Below, in pieces: positions 51,182-59,877 of a stretch of 64,000 nt of DNA. Source of the stretch: JANXSF01 sp043745195 (GTDB taxonomy: Bacteria; Acidobacteriota; Terriglobia; Bryobacterales; Bryobacteraceae); the NCBI GenBank assembly GCA_043745195.1, contig JAYTTF010000067.1, positions 14,150-78,149 on the forward strand, in the 5' to 3' direction. Under the pieces are notes generated by a model, which saw only the letters and a list, made by a program, of their open reading frames with translations, was not told the DNA's origin and made no database searches. Position 1 is the stretch's first letter. Every line of letters starts with the position of its first letter. The position numbers and the translations under genes are program-made.

Positions 51182-52132
51182 CTAAGCCGTAAGAAATGAT
51201 TCAATGCTTGCAATCTCTGACTCCGACAAACGGAAGTTCAGTGCGCCCGCAACCCCAGGAACCTGACCCGCTCCGCGAACACCAACAATCGCTGCGGTCA
51301 CTTCCGGCCTGCGAAGCACCCAGGCAATTGCCACCTCACCGGGAGTCCTGCCGTGCGCAGTTCCGATTGTTCTCAACTGCTCTGCCAACGCCAAATTCAG
51401 CGTTAGCTTAGGTTCCTTAAAGTCGGGAAGATTACGACGGAAATCATCATCAGGGAACTTCGCAATCCGATCACGCGTCATGGATCCCATTAGCAATCCG
51501 TTGCGCATCGGCGAATAGCTAATCACGCCAATGTTGTTTGCTCCGGCGTAGGGGAGAATTTCTTCTTCAATGCTACGAACCAACATTGAATAAGGTGGCT
51601 GCAAGGAAGTTATGGGGGCAATTGCTTGGGCTCGTTTCATTTGGGCAACATTGAAATTTGAAACTCCGATCCAACGCACTTTCCCCTGGCGCTGCAAATC
51701 GGCCATGGCGGTCCAGCCTTCTTCAATATCTTCGTCAGGCTCCGGCCAATGAATCTGGTAGAGGTCGATAACGTCCAATTTCAATCGCCGCAGGCTATCC
51801 TCACATTCCCGCTTGATCGAATCAGCCTTCAGACACTTTACAATTTGCCGTTCTGCGTTCCAAGTTCGTTCGCATTTCGTGAACACGTAAGGCCGCTTGG
51901 TCATTCCATCCAGCGCGCGGGCAACCACGTCTTCGGAATGCCCCAGACCATATACGGCAGCGGTATCAATCCAATTCATACCCGCATCAATTGCTGCGCG
52001 AATCCCGGCAACTGATTCGTTGTCATCCTGCGGTCCCCATCCAAAGGCCCAGCCACCACCACCAATCGCCCACGCTCCTATGCCCACCGGAGTGAGAAAT
52101 AAATCGCTGTTTCCAAGTTGTTTTGTTTGCAT
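51182..52132 (-). CDS. Aldo/keto reductase
   Basis: A 316-residue NADPH-dependent oxidoreductase with a TIM-barrel. The catalytic tetrad is visible: Asp in GMNWIDTAAVYG, Tyr in the same segment, Lys in YVFTKCER and His in IDLYQIHWPEPD. It resembles the general stress/YhdN-like branch (LGNSDLFLTPVGIGAWAIGG opening). The gene stands alone, converging on the fused spermidine-synthase-like gene across the repeat region. Its start is 44 bases from the start of the OPT transporter gene on the opposite strand. Confidence 0.92.
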   Translation of the reverse strand: MQTKQLGNSDLFLTPVGIGAWAIGGGGWAFGWGPQDDNESVAGIRAAIDAGMNWIDTAAVYGLGHSEDVVARALDGMTKRPYVFTKCERTWNAERQIVKCLKADSIKRECEDSLRRLKLDVIDLYQIHWPEPDEDIEEGWTAMADLQRQGKVRWIGVSNFNVAQMKRAQAIAPITSLQPPYSMLVRSIEEEILPYAGANNIGVISYSPMRNGLLMGSMTRDRIAKFPDDDFRRNLPDFKEPKLTLNLALAEQLRTIGTAHGRTPGEVAIAWVLRRPEVTAAIVGVRGAGQVPGVAGALNFRLSESEIASIESFLTA

Positions 52133-52176
52133 CCCTACCTTTGTATCATGCCGAATGCTGTAAACTCCAAAAGAAC

Positions 52177-54138
52177 GTGTCTACTGAACCTTCTCCTCGC
52201 GAACTCACTTTCAAAGCAATCGCCTTGGGCCTGTTTCTATCTTTGGTCTTTGGTGCAGCCAATGCCTATTTGGGTCTAAAGGCAGGCCAAACGGTATCCG
52301 CCACCATTCCTGCTGCTGTAATCGCGATGGCTTTGTTCCGGCTGCCTTGGTTCAAGGGTACAATCCTTGAACAGAATATTACCCGCACAGCGGCTAGTGT
52401 CGGCGAAGCCCTCGTGGCTGGAGCGATTTTCACTTTGCCCGCATTTGTCATCACGGGTATGTGGACGGATCTGAAGGCCAACTATTGGGAGGCTTCGGCA
52501 ATCCTATGCGCTGGTGGTCTCATTGGGGTGTTCTTCATTATTTTCTTACGGCGCCCTTTATGCGTCGATGCCAACCTTCCATGGCCAGAAAGCGTGGCTA
52601 GTGTTGAAATAGTCAAGGCTGGAGAGTCTGCCGATTCCTCAGCGCCAAAACTGGTCTTCGGTTCCATGGCTCTTGGGGCATTGATTCAGGTGTTCAAAAG
52701 CGATAAAGGTATCCCTGTACTGAAGGAACTGGCTGAAGGATTCATCACTTTTCCCAAGGCGCTAGTCAATCACTTTGGTTTCGACAAAGCATCGCTTGGT
52801 AAGGTGATTCATACAGGTGGAATTTCCTGGGCAACTCCGGCGCTGTCTCCAGCATTGATTGGAATTGGCTACATCATCGGTCCTGAATATGCGTCCGTAA
52901 ACGCTGCGGGAGGCATTCTAGCGTGGTGGGTCCTCATCCCACTTTTGCTCTTCTTCGATCCTGATTTTGCTCAACGTCTTGGTGGACCGGAAAAAGTTTC
53001 CGGACAAGTTGCCTCCTTCACAATTTGGTACAACATTGTGCGTCCCGTGGCTGTTGGCATGATGCTGGTGGCTGCGGCACGAACTTTGTTCGGCATGCGC
53101 GAAACTCTTCTCGTTTCCTTGAAGGGTGCCTGGAGCGCCTCCCGTCAGTCTGCGGGAATTGTTCAACTTGACCGCACCGAGCAGGACATTCCACCTCGAT
53201 GGGTTATTGGAATGTCTGTTGTCCTAACCATTGTGCTGGCGTTTATTTATCATTCCTTCACGAAAGGTTGGCCTTCGGCTATCGCCGCTGCGATTGTAAT
53301 GGTGATCGCGGGTTTCGTACTTTCTGCGGTTGGTGGTTATCTGGGTGGACTAGTTGGAGTCTCAAATCAACCAACCTCCGGCCTTACTCTTTCTGCCTTG
53401 GTGCTTGCTGCTTTGGTGATGATTGGTTTGGGTGTTCACGGCCCAGAGGGTGTGGCGGCAGTTCTCGGAGTGGCTGGAGTTGTTTGCGTTGCGGTTTCTA
53501 CATCAGGCTCCCTTTTGCAGGATCTTAAGGCTGGTCATTTGTTGGGTGGGACACCTTGGAAAATGCAAGTAGTTGAAATCATCGCTGTAATTTTGCTGTC
53601 CTTCTTCCTGTTAGGACCCATCATTGCACTCCATGAAGCCAACCTTGCTTCAGGAGGAATTGGCGGGCGTGAACTGCCTGCTCCACAAGCGGGATTAATG
53701 GCTCAACTTGCTAAGGGAATCGTAAACGGCGACATGGCGTGGGGGCTTTTAGGTGCAGGAGCAGCTCTCGGCGTGGTTCTGATTTTATGCGGTGCCAGAG
53801 CGCCAATGCTAATTGCGGTTGGCATGTATCTGCCGTTCGATACTTCAGCGGCTATCTTCGCAGGTGGCGTGATTCAGTGGATTGCCAGGAAGTTTACACA
53901 AAACGCCAGCGATAAGGAAAAACTGCAAGCAGAGGAAACAGGAACGCTACTGGCCTCGGGTCTGATTGCTGGCGAGGCTATAGCCGGGATACTGCTTGCC
54001 GTGACATTTCTTTCGGGATTACCTTTCCTGCTCAAATTTAATTTAGGTGCAACAATGGAAAGTTGGTTATCTCTAGTTACGTTCACTGGATTGGTTTTTC
54101 TTCTTACATGGTTGCCCCTTAGGTATGCAAAGCGTTAA
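52177..54138 (+). CDS. OPT-family oligopeptide transporter
   Basis: A 653-residue membrane protein with about sixteen hydrophobic helices. The start RELTFKAIALGLFLSLVFGA and NAYLGLKAGQTVSATIPAAV are diagnostic for the OPT superfamily, which imports oligopeptides or metal chelates with protons. I chose the GTG at 52177, which places the start just before the first conserved helix; an earlier ATG at 52123 would overlap the divergent reductase gene. It is followed after 26 bases by the DUF3592 protein on the same strand. Whether peptides or metal-siderophore complexes are carried is unknown. Confidence 0.9.
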   Translation: MSTEPSPRELTFKAIALGLFLSLVFGAANAYLGLKAGQTVSATIPAAVIAMALFRLPWFKGTILEQNITRTAASVGEALVAGAIFTLPAFVITGMWTDLKANYWEASAILCAGGLIGVFFIIFLRRPLCVDANLPWPESVASVEIVKAGESADSSAPKLVFGSMALGALIQVFKSDKGIPVLKELAEGFITFPKALVNHFGFDKASLGKVIHTGGISWATPALSPALIGIGYIIGPEYASVNAAGGILAWWVLIPLLLFFDPDFAQRLGGPEKVSGQVASFTIWYNIVRPVAVGMMLVAAARTLFGMRETLLVSLKGAWSASRQSAGIVQLDRTEQDIPPRWVIGMSVVLTIVLAFIYHSFTKGWPSAIAAAIVMVIAGFVLSAVGGYLGGLVGVSNQPTSGLTLSALVLAALVMIGLGVHGPEGVAAVLGVAGVVCVAVSTSGSLLQDLKAGHLLGGTPWKMQVVEIIAVILLSFFLLGPIIALHEANLASGGIGGRELPAPQAGLMAQLAKGIVNGDMAWGLLGAGAALGVVLILCGARAPMLIAVGMYLPFDTSAAIFAGGVIQWIARKFTQNASDKEKLQAEETGTLLASGLIAGEAIAGILLAVTFLSGLPFLLKFNLGATMESWLSLVTFTGLVFLLTWLPLRYAKR

Positions 54139-54164
54139 ATATAGATTGTGAACGCCTCACCTTC

Positions 54165-54878
54165 ATGAGAAATTATTTTCAGCTCTACAGATCTAAGTTA
54201 TATCTTGGTTGCCTTTTGCCTATCTTGCTTGCGATCCTGCTCTTCGTCGCCGGTACGGTTTGGCTGATAAAGACAAAACCATTTCGCGATGCTGGAATCG
54301 AAAAACTGGCCATTGTGAAAGAGATCAATCCTCGTCCCAACAACGGTGCTGAACTAAGTTACTACTATTGGGATGACAATTCTAAATCTCACGAGTTCCG
54401 GGCTGTTGTTCCCTCGCAGTGGAAACTTTTCGCAGATAATAATCGCCAGGTACCAATTACTTACCTTCCCAAAGATCCCAATCGGCACATGATAGGTGGG
54501 GTTCGCGACATTGAAAAGGAAGCGGCGCCAGGAGAATACATGCGCATGGCGGCCGCACTTCTGATTTTCTGGGCTCTCGGCTTCGTTGGGTTCTTGTACA
54601 TAAAGCTTAAAAGAATTTTTGATGTTGTTCGAACTGGAATTACTCTACCTTCGACCGTTGCCGAATGGGGAAGAAGTTCTACTTCGAGCGAGAAACCCGA
54701 TCAACTGAAGTATCATTTCAATGGTGCGGATGGCCGGTGGTACGAAGGCCGCAGTCTTACCTTGCCTGAAAATATGTTGACGAAGTTTCCGCCCGGCACC
54801 AGGATTACCATTTGTTTTGACGCTGCTAATCCATCTTTCCACCAAGTGGACATTTTCGGTTTGCGCAAGAAAAAGTAG
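54165..54878 (+). CDS. DUF3592-like membrane protein
   Basis: A 237-residue protein with two hydrophobic helices (about residues 15-36 and 126-148), the usual layout of DUF3592. Between them is a periplasmic beta-rich segment (IEKLAIVKEINPRP, then SYYYWDDNSKSHEFRAVVPS and VPITYLPKDPNRHMIGG); the last segment is typical. The C-terminal cytoplasmic part repeats similar strands (PSTVAEWGRSS, KYHFNGADGRWYEGRSLTLP). Function of the family is unknown. It follows the OPT transporter by 26 bases and precedes another small membrane protein by 51 bases, all on one strand. Confidence 0.7.
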   Translation: MRNYFQLYRSKLYLGCLLPILLAILLFVAGTVWLIKTKPFRDAGIEKLAIVKEINPRPNNGAELSYYYWDDNSKSHEFRAVVPSQWKLFADNNRQVPITYLPKDPNRHMIGGVRDIEKEAAPGEYMRMAAALLIFWALGFVGFLYIKLKRIFDVVRTGITLPSTVAEWGRSSTSSEKPDQLKYHFNGADGRWYEGRSLTLPENMLTKFPPGTRITICFDAANPSFHQVDIFGLRKKK

Positions 54879-54929
54879 ATTCTTTTCACCGATGCCATAT
54901 CTGGTGGATTTCATGAAACAATAAAAGAG

Positions 54930-55478
54930 TTGCCCATCGTTCCACTTTTCTTGCGCGCTCTTGCCGGCTTGGAAACCGGCATAATTGGCGCGCTACTACT
55001 GTTAGGGTGGTTCATACTTGACGCACTTTATCAAGGTCAACACTGGTACGCCTTCCCTAACCTTTGGTCGACTCTTTTTTATGGCAATGATGCTTTTTCA
55101 AAGCGGGCCGGTTGGGCCACCGTGGCAGGCATTGCTGTCCACCTTACAAATCTAGGCTTGGCCGGACTCATATTTGGGATTATCTGGCGTTGGAACTCGC
55201 GCTTTTGGACCAGCCTATTGGCTGGACTGGTTTGGTCTATGCTCTGGCATTGGGGGATGAGCGTTGGTCTTTGGAAAACATTTTCCCCATTAGTTCCCCG
55301 TCTAATGCCCCAGCCGGCTACCTTGCTGGCCTTTTTCTTGTTTGGAGTCTGTTTGTCCAGATCCCCACAACGAGCCCAAAGCATTGCATTTTATGCCGTT
55401 GACAGGCTTGTTGAAGTGCTCCCTCCGCCCCTGCCTTCTCAAGCGATTAGCGAAGAACTGGAAAGTTCCTCTTCCTGA
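54930..55478 (+). CDS. Small multi-pass membrane protein of unknown function
   Basis: A 182-residue protein with about four hydrophobic helices (near 15-32, 62-85, 92-112 and 128-145) and an acidic Ser-rich C-terminus. The start is TTG at 54930, preceded by AAAAGAG as weak ribosome binding site. I do not recognise a family; homologues with short loops such as FSKRAGWATVAGIAVHL are probably acidobacterial membrane proteins without an assigned role. It is the last of the OPT-DUF3592 group before the bamA promoter region. Confidence 0.6.
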   Translation: MPIVPLFLRALAGLETGIIGALLLLGWFILDALYQGQHWYAFPNLWSTLFYGNDAFSKRAGWATVAGIAVHLTNLGLAGLIFGIIWRWNSRFWTSLLAGLVWSMLWHWGMSVGLWKTFSPLVPRLMPQPATLLAFFLFGVCLSRSPQRAQSIAFYAVDRLVEVLPPPLPSQAISEELESSSS

Positions 55479-55573
55479 GATCAAAAAGTGTGCAAAAATT
55501 AAAGACCGTCCTACCAGGGACTACTGTTTTAATCAATCCGCGTTCAGGTTGTAAACCGATGATCAATCTAAAA

Positions 55574-55603
55574 TTGTTTAGAGACCTTGGTATGGGGTAA
55601 AAT
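55574..55603 (+). promoter_or_regulatory. Candidate promoter of bamA-ompH
   Basis: TTGTTT (55574-55579) and TAAAAT (55598-55603) are 18 bp apart and about 120 bases before the bamA start, leaving a long 5' leader that contains three similar repeats. Prediction by sequence match only. Confidence 0.45.
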
Positions 55604-55660
55604 ATGGGGAACCACCCGGCTTTTTTGTAGGTGTCTGTAAGGTTAATTGTGGATAGCCTG

Positions 55661-55712
55661 TAGATTTGTAACCGGCTTCGGATTTGTGAACTGCCAATAG
55701 ATTGGTAACCAG
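55661..55712 (+). repeat. Three degenerate direct repeats upstream of bamA
   Basis: TAGATTTGTAACCGG (55661-55675), CGGATTTGTGAACTG (55679-55693) and TAGATTGGTAACCAG (55698-55712) are spaced 18 and 19 bp apart. The first and third differ at two of 15 positions, and the middle copy is weaker. They lie immediately before the bamA start codon and after the candidate promoter, so they could be an operator or leader element. Confidence 0.45.
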
Positions 55713-55723
55713 TTAATGACTTC

Positions 55724-58700
55724 ATGCGTCCAAAGCAAAGTCGCAGAGTGGAAAGGAATTCGCGTTTCATGAGATTTTCCAGGCAATTAAGCCTGAACCC
55801 GATAGCTGTCTGTCTGTTCACAATTCTTCCTGCTCTTTTTTCACCCCAAAAGGCGATTGGAGCTCAGGCTGTGCCAACCCCGCAGACCCCTGCTCCAAAA
55901 CCCAAAACAGGCAATCCGTTTGAGACAGTACCTCAGTCTCAAGAGGCTAAGCCGGAAGCCCCTAAGCCAGTTCCAGGAACAAAGCCTGAGCTGGAAACCC
56001 CGAAACCTGCTGAGGCTGACGCCAAAGCCAAAGTTGCGGAAGATGTGATTGAGACAATTGAATTCCGCGGATCGCGGCGTGTGCCTCAAGATACTCTTCG
56101 CGCGATGATCATATCCAAGAAGGGCGATAAAATCGACGAAGACACCCTCCACAGAGATTTCATGTCTCTGTGGAATACTGGGCGCTTCGACGACATCATT
56201 CTTGAAAAGGAAGCTGCTCGCACCGGATGGCTAATCCGTTTTGTTGTCACAGAACGGCGCACGGTTCGTTCCATCAAATACGATGGTGCAAAATCCGTTA
56301 CCGTTTCGGAAATTCTTGACCGCTTCAAAGAGCGGAAAGTTGGCTTAACGGTTGAACAGCAATACGATCCCAATAGGGTCCAGCGCGCAGCCATTGTCCT
56401 AAAAGAATTCCTGGCTGAACGCGGTCGCCAATACGCCACAGTGGAACCTGAAGTGCGCCAAATTCCTCCTTCGTCGCTGGAAGTAAATTTCATAGTGAAG
56501 GAAGGCCCAAAGGTAAAAGTTGGGAACATTGATATTGTTGGCAACCAAGCTTTCAAGGATCGTATTGTCATTCGGGCAATGAAGAATTCTCATCCCATTG
56601 GCATTCCCAACTCCATCTTTCTCGAAAACATGTTTTCCAAAACCTTCGACTCAACCAAGCTTGAGCAGGACAAAGACATGATTCGAAACTTCTATCAGGA
56701 AAAAGGTTACTTCACCACTCGCGTCAATGAACACAAAGTGGACATTGTGGAAGTGGGTGGTGGCAAGTTTCGAATCCCATTGTTATATCCAAACAAGGTT
56801 GGCAAGGCAGCAAACATCACCGTCAACGTGGAGGAAAGCAAACTCTACCATTTGAATAAAATTGGGTTTACAGGAGTCAAGTTGTTCCGCACCCCAGAAA
56901 CGCTGATGAAGCCCTTGTTTCAGATGCAAGAGGGTGATACGTTCACAACTGCCAAACTCCGTAAGGGTTTGGAGAACATGCGCAAACTCTACGGAGAATT
57001 CGGCTATATTGACATGGTTCCAGAGCCAGATATTCAACCTGTTGCAGGCACGGACAAAATTGATTTCAGCCTGAGCGTTGATGAAGGTAAGCAGTTCTTC
57101 GTTCGTCGTGTAGATTTCGTTGGTAACTCGACTACTCGTGACAAGGTTATCCGCCGGGAACTACTCATTGACGAAGGCGACATGTTTAATTCCCGCCTCT
57201 GGGAACTTAGTATTCTCCGCCTTAACCAACTCGGTTATTTTGAAGCGTTGAAAGAATCTGAATCGGCTACTATCACTCGAGACACTCGTAATAACACTGT
57301 TGACATCGCGCTGAAAGTGAAAGAACGCGGAAAGAATTCGGTCTCCCTATCCGGCGGAGTGTCGGGCATTTCCGGAAGTTTCGTCAGCATGGGATATTCC
57401 ACCAACAACTTCCTTGGTTTAGGGGAAACGCTTGGCATCAGTTCCCAGTTGGGCGACCGTACCCGAGACGTGACCTTTAGTTTTACAGAACCCTATCTTT
57501 TTGACCGTCCCATACAATCCGGATTTACCATCTTCATGAACCGGTTCAACTACGATCAGGGTAGGGAAGTATCGTTGCTATCCGGTCGTAATCTTTCGCC
57601 AATCTACAATGCGCTTGGCAAAGAAAACCTGCTAAATTATGTTTCCAACGGCTATGGGTTCACGGCCTTCGCGTCGACACGTTTGCGGCGCACTTTCGCC
57701 AGCGTGTCCTTAAGCTATGGTTACGACAAATCCAGCATCACCACTTTAACCACGGCTTCCCAACAATATTTTAACTACATCAATTTTCAAGGAGTCAGTG
57801 GGCCTAATTCTTTGCAAGGTATTGAGACCAGCAAATTTGTCCCTTCGTACTCCTACAACACTGTTGACCATCCTGTTACTCCCACTCGAGGAAAGAGCCT
57901 TTACGTCTCCGGTATCATCGCCGGCTCAGTGTTAGGCGGCAATGTCAATATGATAGCCCCAAGCGTCACGGGAACCTACTTCCGGGCGGGCTTTCAGAAA
58001 GGTCATGTCATCGGTATGCGCGGCTTAGGCCGATTCATCACTGGTTATAGTGGCAAGGTGGCCCCGCCATTTCAACGCTTTTATATGGGCGGAGAAAATG
58101 ATATCCGGGGATTTGAAATTTACGGTGTCAGCCCAATTGCTTACGTCGCCAGTTCTGCTAATGTTCCGGTGCTCAACAACGATGGCTCTGCGCGCCAACA
58201 GAAAGTTCTGTCAGGCGGAGTTGAATCGCTTTCCTCTGTCACCATGCAGGTGCCAATCTATCAGTTGGTCTTCCCCGGTGGTGATACCAACGTAATCGGC
58301 AACTTTGAATACCGCATCCCGATTTTTGGCCCCCTGGTTCTGGCCGCATTCTTCGACGCTGGTGCCAACCGGCTTACCCGCACTTCTCAATTACTGATGA
58401 ATCCAGGTAGAGTCGACGAACTCAACAGCCTTTTCCCGCAAGCTGGGTTCGACGGTAAGATCAGGGTGGTTCCTAATACTGAAAGAATGCGAACTTCCAC
58501 AGGCTTGGAACTGCAAATTATGATGCCCGTGGTCAACGCACCATTCCGGCTTTATTGGGCATACAATCCAACTACTGTCAACCAGTTCATTCAACCACCT
58601 ATCGTGCTTGACCGGTCGTTCTTTCCGAACCAGGCAACTTTTATTAACTCGCTTGCTTCCTTTGGGCGAGCAACCCCATTTACGGAAAAAAGAAGTACTT

Positions 58701-58729
58701 TCCGCTTTACGATTTCGAGAACGTTTTAA
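55724..58729 (+). CDS. bamA: Outer-membrane protein assembly factor BamA
   Basis: A protein of up to 1001 residues that inserts beta-barrel proteins into the outer membrane. The N-terminus has a basic stretch and hydrophobic core (PIAVCLFTILPALFSPQ) acting as signal peptide, then a Pro- and Lys-rich linker (residues about 50-105). POTRA repeats follow (the first at IETIEFRGSRRVPQDTLRAM; more at VGNIDIVGNQAFKD and VRRVDFVGNSTTRDKV). The Omp85 barrel begins near residue 540, contains NDIRGFEIYG (the conserved RGF, about residue 795) and ends TFRFTISRTF with a terminal Phe. An alternative start at 55769 skips 15 basic residues. ompH follows after 33 bases and a terminator after that. Confidence 0.95.
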   Translation: MRPKQSRRVERNSRFMRFSRQLSLNPIAVCLFTILPALFSPQKAIGAQAVPTPQTPAPKPKTGNPFETVPQSQEAKPEAPKPVPGTKPELETPKPAEADAKAKVAEDVIETIEFRGSRRVPQDTLRAMIISKKGDKIDEDTLHRDFMSLWNTGRFDDIILEKEAARTGWLIRFVVTERRTVRSIKYDGAKSVTVSEILDRFKERKVGLTVEQQYDPNRVQRAAIVLKEFLAERGRQYATVEPEVRQIPPSSLEVNFIVKEGPKVKVGNIDIVGNQAFKDRIVIRAMKNSHPIGIPNSIFLENMFSKTFDSTKLEQDKDMIRNFYQEKGYFTTRVNEHKVDIVEVGGGKFRIPLLYPNKVGKAANITVNVEESKLYHLNKIGFTGVKLFRTPETLMKPLFQMQEGDTFTTAKLRKGLENMRKLYGEFGYIDMVPEPDIQPVAGTDKIDFSLSVDEGKQFFVRRVDFVGNSTTRDKVIRRELLIDEGDMFNSRLWELSILRLNQLGYFEALKESESATITRDTRNNTVDIALKVKERGKNSVSLSGGVSGISGSFVSMGYSTNNFLGLGETLGISSQLGDRTRDVTFSFTEPYLFDRPIQSGFTIFMNRFNYDQGREVSLLSGRNLSPIYNALGKENLLNYVSNGYGFTAFASTRLRRTFASVSLSYGYDKSSITTLTTASQQYFNYINFQGVSGPNSLQGIETSKFVPSYSYNTVDHPVTPTRGKSLYVSGIIAGSVLGGNVNMIAPSVTGTYFRAGFQKGHVIGMRGLGRFITGYSGKVAPPFQRFYMGGENDIRGFEIYGVSPIAYVASSANVPVLNNDGSARQQKVLSGGVESLSSVTMQVPIYQLVFPGGDTNVIGNFEYRIPIFGPLVLAAFFDAGANRLTRTSQLLMNPGRVDELNSLFPQAGFDGKIRVVPNTERMRTSTGLELQIMMPVVNAPFRLYWAYNPTTVNQFIQPPIVLDRSFFPNQATFINSLASFGRATPFTEKRSTFRFTISRTF

Positions 58730-58762
58730 TCCAGCAGGAAACTTTTGAGGAGTTTGAATCAC

Positions 58763-59356
58763 ATGAAATCCAGTTTGCGACTAACGGGGCTTAGCTTCGT
58801 GGCCATGGCCGCCAGTGCCCTTGCACAGACAGCGCCGACCAAAGTCGGCATTATCCACATCCAGAATGCGATTGTGGCAACCCAGGACGGCCAAAAGGCA
58901 GTCAAAGCACTTGAGGAAAAGTCAGCTCCTCGCCGTAAGGATCTTGAGGCCAAACAAGCCGGCATCACTCAATTGCAAACCCAATTGCGGACCTCTGCCA
59001 ACACAGCTTCGGAAGAAATGAAGAAGAAGCTGGCAATGGACATTGATGCAAAAACGAAGTCGTTTAACCGCGATGTGGAGGATGCACAGGCCGAAGCTGA
59101 ATCCGATCAGAACAAGTTGTTGAATGAAATTGGCGGCAAGCTGATGGCTGTTATTGACAAATATGCTACCGACAACAGCTACGCCCTTATCATTGACGTC
59201 AGCGCCCAACAGAGCCCGGTGCTTTACGCATCGAACTCCGTGGATATCACCAGAGATATTGTGGGCATTTACGATAAGAACGCTCCAGTTGCCGCGGGAG
59301 CAGTCAAGCCAGCAACTGTTCCGCCTCCAGCAAAAAAAGCGGCTCCCGCGAAATAG
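58763..59356 (+). CDS. skp: OmpH/Skp-family periplasmic chaperone
   Basis: A 197-residue protein with signal peptide (KSSLRLTGLSFVAMAASALA) and the OmpH/Skp fold: VGIIHIQNAIVATQDGQKA, a long coiled coil (about residues 50-125, RKDLEAKQAGITQLQTQL), and the closing strand YALIIDVSAQQSPVLYAS. The C-terminal tail is Pro/Ala/Lys-rich. Skp holds unfolded outer-membrane proteins in the periplasm and hands them to BamA, whose gene is directly upstream. I chose the ATG at 58763, which has GAGGAG upstream; a slightly longer start at 58745 lies on the ribosome binding site. Confidence 0.92.
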   Translation: MKSSLRLTGLSFVAMAASALAQTAPTKVGIIHIQNAIVATQDGQKAVKALEEKSAPRRKDLEAKQAGITQLQTQLRTSANTASEEMKKKLAMDIDAKTKSFNRDVEDAQAEAESDQNKLLNEIGGKLMAVIDKYATDNSYALIIDVSAQQSPVLYASNSVDITRDIVGIYDKNAPVAAGAVKPATVPPPAKKAAPAK

Positions 59357-59374
59357 TTTCAGGTAAACAAATTA

Positions 59375-59436
59375 CCGCCCACCTGCATGTTCTCCAATTT
59401 GCTTGGCAATTGAAACGTTCAAGGTGGGCGGTTTTT
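59375..59436 (+). terminator. Intrinsic terminator after bamA-ompH
   Basis: A perfect 10-bp inverted repeat, CCGCCCACCT (59375-59384) and AGGTGGGCGG (59422-59431), is followed by TTTTT (59432-59436). The 37-base loop is long but contains a smaller hairpin (CAATT/AATTG). It closes the bamA-ompH transcript and isolates it from ruvX. Confidence 0.88.
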
Positions 59437-59463
59437 ACTTGTTGAAAACGTCATAATGAAACT

Positions 59464-59877
59464 ATGCGGATCATCGCCTTTGACCTTGGCAAACGCCGTA
59501 TCGGCCTTGCGCTGTCAGACCCTCTCCGCATCACAGCTCAGGGCATAGATACTTTTGAGCGAACCAACATCCGCCAGGACATCACTCGTCTAACGGAAAT
59601 ACTTCACGCCAACAGTGTTTCCATGATGTTATTTGGCAACCCTTTGCACATGAGTGGCCGCGAAAGCCGTCAAACAGAATACGTGCGCGAATTTGCCGAC
59701 AGGCTTTCTGAAGCTACCGGCATTCCTTACGATATGTGGGACGAACGCTGGACCAGCGTCGAAGCGGAACGAATCCTCCGCCAAGGTGGTGTTGGCCAGC
59801 GGAGAGACAGAAAAGGAATTGTGGATAAGCTCTCCGCCGTCATTCTGCTGAGCAGTTATCTGGACTCGTTGCCATGA
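59464..59877 (+). CDS. ruvX: Putative pre-16S rRNA nuclease / Holliday-junction resolvase YqgF
   Basis: A 137-residue protein of the RuvX/YqgF family with the RNase H-like fold. The opening IIAFDLGKRRIGLALSDP carries the catalytic Asp7, and the middle segments LFGNPLHMSGRESRQTEYV and YDMWDERWTSVEAERIL are typical. Bacterial members process the 5' end of 16S rRNA precursor; an older view is resolvase activity. Its stop overlaps the mltG start by four bases (ATGA), the common ruvX-mltG pairing in many bacteria. Confidence 0.94.
   Translation: MRIIAFDLGKRRIGLALSDPLRITAQGIDTFERTNIRQDITRLTEILHANSVSMMLFGNPLHMSGRESRQTEYVREFADRLSEATGIPYDMWDERWTSVEAERILRQGGVGQRRDRKGIVDKLSAVILLSSYLDSLP

Noticed and set aside
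55661..55712. Possible CRISPR-like repeat unit upstream of bamA
   Set aside because: Repeats are 15 bp, degenerate, without unique spacers of CRISPR size, and no cas gene is present. Recorded instead as a direct-repeat leader element.
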